Below are positions 6,596-10,375 of a stretch of DNA of 10,375 bases, one piece after another (within the stretch, counting starts at the first letter, position 1; the number at the start of each line of letters is the position of its first letter). Origin of the DNA: Neisseriales bacterium (GTDB lineage: Bacteria > Pseudomonadota > Gammaproteobacteria > Burkholderiales > UBA11063). The stretch lies in the NCBI GenBank assembly GCA_003538525.1, contig DPRZ01000130.1, positions 1 through 10,375 of the forward strand, in the 5' to 3' direction. The position numbers and the translations under genes are program-made. A model generated the notes under the pieces. It was not told where the DNA came from. It saw only the letters and a program-made list of their open reading frames with translations, and made no database searches.

Positions 6596-7092
6596 CTCAA
6601 GTTATTTTAAATACCACTCTTGGTGCAATCAAATTAGAATTAAATGCAGAAAAAGCTCCCTTAACCGTAGCAAACTTTGTTGAATACGTAAAATCAGGAC
6701 ATTACAACGGTAAAATTTTTCACCGCGTAATTAATGACTTCATGATTCAAGGCGGTGGTATGGATGTTAATATGAAAGAATCAAATACTCGCGAACAAAT
6801 CAAAAATGAAGCTAATAACGGCTTAAAAAATGATAAATACACCATCGCAATGGCGCGTACTTCACAACCACATTCGGCAACGGCACAATTTTTCATCAAT
6901 GTAAAAAACAATGACTTCTTAAACTTTAGTGCTGAAAATGCACATGGTTGGGGTTATGCAGTATTTGGTAAAGTTATTGAAGGTACTGAAATTGTTGATA
7001 AAATGAAACTAGTTAAAACTGGTCGCCGTGGCATGCATGATGATGTTCCAGTTGACGCAATCGTAATTGAATCTGCAATAATTGTAGAGTAA
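6592..7092 (+). CDS. ppiB: cytoplasmic peptidyl-prolyl cis-trans isomerase (cyclophilin)
   Basis: A 166-residue single-domain cyclophilin that speeds cis-trans isomerisation of X-Pro bonds during protein folding. Catalytic and cyclophilin landmarks are clear: KIFHRVINDFMIQGGG (R45, F50, Q53), ARTSQPHSATAQFFINV (88-104), DFLNF, and GWGYAVFGKVIEG (119-131). There is no signal peptide, and E. coli PpiB is 164 residues, so this is the cytoplasmic form rather than PpiA. ATG 6592 overlaps the preceding stop (ATGA) and has AAGGA 7 bases upstream. The hslV, carbonic anhydrase-like, ppiB row is probably one transcript, with a possible internal start ahead of ppiB. Protease and isomerase together fit a proteostasis theme, though this may be coincidence. 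No strong terminator follows. Confidence 0.95.
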   Translation: MTQVILNTTLGAIKLELNAEKAPLTVANFVEYVKSGHYNGKIFHRVINDFMIQGGGMDVNMKESNTREQIKNEANNGLKNDKYTIAMARTSQPHSATAQFFINVKNNDFLNFSAENAHGWGYAVFGKVIEGTEIVDKMKLVKTGRRGMHDDVPVDAIVIESAIIVE

Positions 7093-7116
7093 GTATATCA
7101 ATTCAAGAATTAAATA

Positions 7117-7192
7117 AATTTGCACACTCTTAATCGCATGACATTACTTGATTAACTCATCAAATAGCAATCTCGGTTAAATTGTGCAAATT
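7117..7192 (+). repeat. 10-bp inverted repeat pair in the ppiB-pyk gap
   Basis: AATTTGCACA (7117-7126) and TGTGCAAATT (7183-7192) are perfect inverted arms 56 bases apart. Inside them a 5-bp hairpin TTGAT/ATCAA (7148-7163) can form. The right arm touches a TATAAT (7192-7197) that could be a pyk -10 box. It could be paired operator half-sites, a long-range RNA stem, or chance in AT-rich DNA. No known regulator site was recognised. Confidence 0.4.
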
Positions 7193-7271
7193 ATAATTTA
7201 CGAGTTTAAAACAAATTACCACATTAATAATAATGGAATTAATCAAGCTGACAGTCCAAATAGTGTAAAAT
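7192..7271 (+). promoter_or_regulatory. pyk: candidate pyk promoter elements
   Basis: Two -10-like boxes lie before pyk: a perfect TATAAT at 7192-7197 (leader about 100 bases) and TAAAAT at 7266-7271 (leader about 26 bases). Neither has a convincing -35 hexamer at 16-18 bases, so the choice is open. The 7098-7291 region is otherwise very AT-rich and holds no gene. Confidence 0.35.
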
Positions 7272-7303
7272 ACCCTCTGAAAAATATTTTTACTGGAGAA
7301 TTT

Positions 7304-8722
7304 ATGAAACAAACTAAAATTATTGCCACGATGGGGCCTGCATCTTCAAGCCCAGAAATGATCGAAAAATTAATCCAAGCTGGGGTTAATGTGTTTCGGA
7401 TGAATTTCTCACATGGCACACATGAGTTTCATGCCGAAAACATTGTTAAAATTCGCAGCATTGCAGCTAAACTATCTATGCCAGTTGGAATTATGGGAGA
7501 CTTACAAGGTCCTAAAATTCGCGTAAGTAAATTTGTTGATAATCAAGTTACTTTAGAAAATGGCGCTACTATTACTCTAGATACGGCATATACTGAGCTT
7601 GGAACTGCCGATTTAGTTGGCGTGGACTATAAAGAACTTTCTCACGATGTGAAAAGTGGTGATACATTACTTCTTGATGATGGCAAAATCACCTTCACCG
7701 TGTTAAAAGTTGAAGGTACCAAAGTTCACTGTAATGTTACCCAAGGTGGGGTTTTAAAAAGTAATAAAGGTATTAATAAATTAGGCGGTGGTTTAACTGC
7801 TCCAGCCTTAACTGATAAAGATTTAAAAGATATCGTCTTTATTGCATCACAAAAATTAGATTATGTAGCCGTATCATTCCCTAAAGAAGCTGCAGATATG
7901 GTATTTGCGCGTCGTAAATTAGTTGAAGCTGGCTCAAATGCCCAAATCATTGCTAAAATGGAGCGTACCGAGGCTGTTTTCAAAAACTTAGAAGCAATTA
8001 TTGCTGCAAGTGATGGCGTAATGGTTGCACGTGGTGATTTAGCCGTTGAAGTTGGCGAAGCTCTTGTGCCTGGCTTACAGAAAAAAATGGTGCGTTTATG
8101 TCGTAAACAACATAAAGTAAGTATCGTTGCAACCCAAATGCTAGAATCAATGATTGAAAACCCTGTTGCGACGCGTGCTGAAGTTTCGGATATTGCCAAT
8201 GCGGTCTTAGATGGTACCGATGCAGTAATGCTTTCGGCTGAAACCGCCAGTGGTATGTTCCCATTACAAGCCGTGCAAACCATGTCACGGGTCTGTGAAG
8301 AAGCCGAAAAAATGACGGAACAAGATATGGATGTTCATTTTAGCCATGAAAAATTTGCTAATATTCAACAAACCATTGCCATGTCAGCTTTATTCAGTGC
8401 CTATCATATGGAAGCAAAAGCGATTGTGGCTCTAACTAGTTCAGGTTCAACCGCACGTTGGTTGTCACGTGTAATTAGTGGAATTCCTATTTATGCAATC
8501 ACAAGTTCACAAGAAGCCCTACAAAGCATGTCATTGTATCGTGGTGTATATCCATTTGTAATGAAAACTTCTTCAACTGATTCATTTGAACACGCCAAAG
8601 AAGCCTGTGACTACTTGAAACGTCAACATATTTTAGACGAAGGTGATTTAGTTATTGCAACTATGGGCGAGAAATTCTCTAAAGTTGGTAGCACCAATAC
8701 ACTTAAAGTAATGACAATCTAA
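7304..8722 (+). CDS. pyk: pyruvate kinase
   Basis: Pyruvate kinase converts phosphoenolpyruvate and ADP to pyruvate and ATP, the last step of glycolysis, as a cytoplasmic tetramer. The 472-residue product fits bacterial lengths (E. coli PykF 470, PykA 480). The start TKIIATMGPAS leads to R32, N34 and S36 (VFRMNFSHG). Then come GDLQGPKIRV, the B domain with DDGK, SNKGINKLGGGLTAPALTDKD, the catalytic lysine segment IIAKMERTEAV, MVARGDLAVEVG, and the signature ATQMLESMIENP followed by RAEVSDIANAVLDGTDAVMLSAETASG. The C-terminal allosteric domain (about 345-472) is complete. The wording around GGGL and MERTEAV is nearer the PykA type. ATG 7304 has GGAG 5 bases upstream. A longer reading from upstream adds AT-rich nonsense and was rejected. 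A strong terminator follows. Confidence 0.98.
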   Translation: MKQTKIIATMGPASSSPEMIEKLIQAGVNVFRMNFSHGTHEFHAENIVKIRSIAAKLSMPVGIMGDLQGPKIRVSKFVDNQVTLENGATITLDTAYTELGTADLVGVDYKELSHDVKSGDTLLLDDGKITFTVLKVEGTKVHCNVTQGGVLKSNKGINKLGGGLTAPALTDKDLKDIVFIASQKLDYVAVSFPKEAADMVFARRKLVEAGSNAQIIAKMERTEAVFKNLEAIIAASDGVMVARGDLAVEVGEALVPGLQKKMVRLCRKQHKVSIVATQMLESMIENPVATRAEVSDIANAVLDGTDAVMLSAETASGMFPLQAVQTMSRVCEEAEKMTEQDMDVHFSHEKFANIQQTIAMSALFSAYHMEAKAIVALTSSGSTARWLSRVISGIPIYAITSSQEALQSMSLYRGVYPFVMKTSSTDSFEHAKEACDYLKRQHILDEGDLVIATMGEKFSKVGSTNTLKVMTI

Positions 8723-8741
8723 TTATCGCTACTTTAATGTT

Positions 8742-8776
8742 AAAAGAGCACTGATTTAATTCAGTGCTCTTTTTTA
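8742..8776. terminator. strong two-way terminator between pyk and the ArnT-like gene
   Basis: AAAAGAGCACTGA (8742-8754) pairs perfectly over 13 bp with TCAGTGCTCTTTT (8761-8773) across a 6-base loop, and the plus strand continues in T. It lies 19 bases after the pyk stop. The convergent membrane transferase gene ends at 8774, directly against the hairpin, and on that strand the stem ends in TTTT, so both transcripts can use it. Confidence 0.93.
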
Positions 8777-10375
8777 ATGTGCGTTTATCACCAAATATAG
8801 CGTATCATGCTGTACAGAATTTTGATAATTCTTATTACTTAATAGACTTGGAATAAATTTCATCATTTCTATGCCGCTATAATCAGCGATCTTTTCGGCT
8901 GGAGTGGGTAAATTTAGAGCAAAATTATCCGCCACTAATAAATAGTAATTTTTAGCCTGAATCTCAGTTAAAGAATTAATTGGATAAACTGGATGATTAC
9001 TCTGAAAATCAAGATTATTCACCATCCCATTTATACCTAAAACATAGATAGGTAATTTATTTGGCACAGAATTTAAAGTTTGCGCCACATTATAGCCTAC
9101 ATCATAACGCTGATAAATGACTCCATTCACCAACATGATAAAGATAAAAGCACAATTTATGGCTAAGCTTGGCCAAATTAAACAGCGTTGCAAATTACTT
9201 TGCTGATTAGAATATTTGAAAATACCCACCATAAGCAACAACGGCAATAACGCGAATAAACTATAATAACTGAACTTAAAAATAAACGCAATTAAACCCA
9301 GCGTTAGCACAGACAATAAAATCGCGATACTAAGTTGAAAGCGAGCTAAATTACGTAAATTAACTTGCGTTAATAGATAGTTAGCGCATAGAATTGCCGC
9401 AAATGGCATAATGATATTAGTATAGTGATCAAGTTGGAATTTAGTGGCACTAAATAAAATAAACGTTAACCAAAAGCTAAACTGTAAATAAATAAGCACA
9501 CTTTGCTTATCCGCTATTTGCTGTTTGAAATTGCGTAAACTCGTGTACAGCGCAAGAATAAACACTAAACTCCAGGGTAAAAAAGCCCACAAGAACGTAT
9601 GCACAAAAAAGAACGGATTACCATGCGTATTGACAATCGGTCCACTATTAAAAAAGCGCCCAAATTGGCTGCCCCAAAAAAACCAAGCTAGACCTGAAAC
9701 TTGCGTGTGTCCAAAAACAATTTTCTCGGGATGAGCATCAAATTGCAAATACAAGCACACAAACTCAGGTAGCGCCCATGCCAAACTTAAACCATAGGCC
9801 AACAACCATTTAGGACTAATTATGCGCCAATAATGGCGCGCATAGATCCAACTAGCCACCAAACCACTAAAGATCGTAATTACAACAAACAAACCTTTCG
9901 TCATCAACGCCAAGCCCGTAAACAAACTAGCCAAGAGTAAGGCTTTAATCTGGCTACTACGATCGTAAATTAACCAATAATAACACGCTGGCATAATTTC
10001 ACCCAGCAAGTAAGCCTCGGCACGTACATCCACCGCGGAAAGCATCAAATGCAAGCTTGTGACATAAATTAACGCTGCAACTAGGCCAGTTGTTTCATTA
10101 TAAAATAATTTAGCTAATTTATAGGTATATAAAGCCCCAATTAAATTAAAAATAAAACCAGGTAAAACATAAGCAAAGGCACTAACCCCAAACAGTTTAA
10201 ATGACAGCGCAGTTAACCAAAATGGAAGATGTGGCTTATCCAACCAATCTTGCCCAGCATAATACAAATCTACCCAATTATGCGAAGTAACCATCGTCTT
10301 ACTAATTACCGCATAAAAATAAGCATCATTACTATTTAATACAGGTGAAAACAAGCCTAAACTACCAACCACCAC
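8774..10375 (-). CDS. ArnT/PMT-type family 39 glycosyltransferase, N-terminus outside window
   Basis: A polytopic inner-membrane transferase that uses a polyprenyl-phosphate-linked sugar and acts on the periplasmic side, like ArnT, which modifies lipid A. The visible 533 residues read open to the window edge, so the start and probably one membrane helix are missing. The first periplasmic loop carries an acidic residue (SNDAYFYAVISKTM, D17) and QDWLDKPHLPFWLTALSFKLFG, the family pattern usually read as DKPPLPyW, here with His for the second Pro. A second acidic site is DVRAEAY (D116). About ten further hydrophobic segments follow to residue 420, including FSATKFQLDHYTNIIMPFAAI, the counterpart of the conserved SKxxxYxLPxxP loop. 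The last 110 residues form a soluble C-terminal domain. Substrate cannot be told: lipid A aminoarabinose, another lipid-linked sugar or a protein target are all possible. It shares a terminator with pyk. Confidence 0.88.
   Translation of the reverse strand: MVVGSLGLFSPVLNSNDAYFYAVISKTMVTSHNWVDLYYAGQDWLDKPHLPFWLTALSFKLFGVSAFAYVLPGFIFNLIGALYTYKLAKLFYNETTGLVAALIYVTSLHLMLSAVDVRAEAYLLGEIMPACYYWLIYDRSSQIKALLLASLFTGLALMTKGLFVVITIFSGLVASWIYARHYWRIISPKWLLAYGLSLAWALPEFVCLYLQFDAHPEKIVFGHTQVSGLAWFFWGSQFGRFFNSGPIVNTHGNPFFFVHTFLWAFLPWSLVFILALYTSLRNFKQQIADKQSVLIYLQFSFWLTFILFSATKFQLDHYTNIIMPFAAILCANYLLTQVNLRNLARFQLSIAILLSVLTLGLIAFIFKFSYYSLFALLPLLLMVGIFKYSNQQSNLQRCLIWPSLAINCAFIFIMLVNGVIYQRYDVGYNVAQTLNSVPNKLPIYVLGINGMVNNLDFQSNHPVYPINSLTEIQAKNYYLLVADNFALNLPTPAEKIADYSGIEMMKFIPSLLSNKNYQNSVQHDTLYLVINAH

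Noticed and set aside
7184..7303. A 40-codon upstream extension of the pyruvate kinase reading frame
   Set aside because: It runs through AT-rich promoter-like DNA, matches no pyruvate kinase N-terminus, and ATG 7304 has a good ribosome binding site.
9525..9734. A 69-codon plus-strand frame inside the ArnT-like gene
   Set aside because: Antisense to a clear polytopic membrane protein, Lys/Arg-rich composition typical of an antisense shadow.
1..10375. Mobile element, CRISPR array, phage, toxin-antitoxin or defence genes
   Set aside because: All substantial frames are recognised housekeeping or envelope genes. No transposase, spaced repeat array, integrase or target-site duplication was seen.

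Overview
The window is chromosomal DNA from an AT-rich Gram-negative bacterium, most likely a proteobacterium. It carries an OmpA-type peptidoglycan-binding periplasmic protein, a UDP-galactofuranose cassette, a membrane sugar transferase of the ArnT type, and an HslV whose short propeptide (MEQFHG) and C-terminal region look betaproteobacterial to me. That lineage call is from memory of the family, not from a search. No mobile element, CRISPR array, tRNA or rRNA is visible.

Left part (1-5361, all minus strand). From right to left this holds thrS (threonyl-tRNA synthetase), a small secreted OmpA-domain protein with its own promoter, and a tight cell-surface sugar operon. The operon runs glf (UDP-galactopyranose mutase, probably starting at a TTG codon), then a family 2 glycosyltransferase, then galU (cut by the window edge), with gaps of about 20 bases. 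GalU makes UDP-glucose, a precursor of UDP-galactose. Glf converts UDP-galactopyranose to UDP-galactofuranose. The glycosyltransferase is the natural candidate to transfer galactofuranose to a surface glycan. The 355-base gap between glf and the OmpA-like gene holds a strong glf promoter, a strong terminator and, on the plus strand, a possible structured small RNA.

Middle part (5480-8722, plus strand). hslV (protease subunit of HslVU) is divergent from thrS. It is followed within 6 bases by a gamma-class carbonic anhydrase-like protein, which overlaps a cytoplasmic cyclophilin (ppiB) by 4 bases. After about 210 bases comes pyruvate kinase (pyk), closed by a strong hairpin terminator. hslU, the ATPase partner normally directly behind hslV, is absent here. 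The thrS/hslV gap carries a good match to a heat-shock (sigma-32) promoter for hslV that overlaps the likely thrS promoter, plus a perfect inverted repeat in the hslV leader.

Right end (8774-10375, minus strand). This is a polytopic ArnT/PMT-type family 39 glycosyltransferase whose N-terminus lies beyond the window. It converges on pyk and shares its terminator.

Most genes are ordinary housekeeping or envelope genes. The points worth a second look are the orphan hslV and its overlapping promoters, an 11-base promoter-like word (TATGTTAAAAT) found four times, each ahead of and co-oriented with a gene start, and the small RNA candidate at about 2583-2746.
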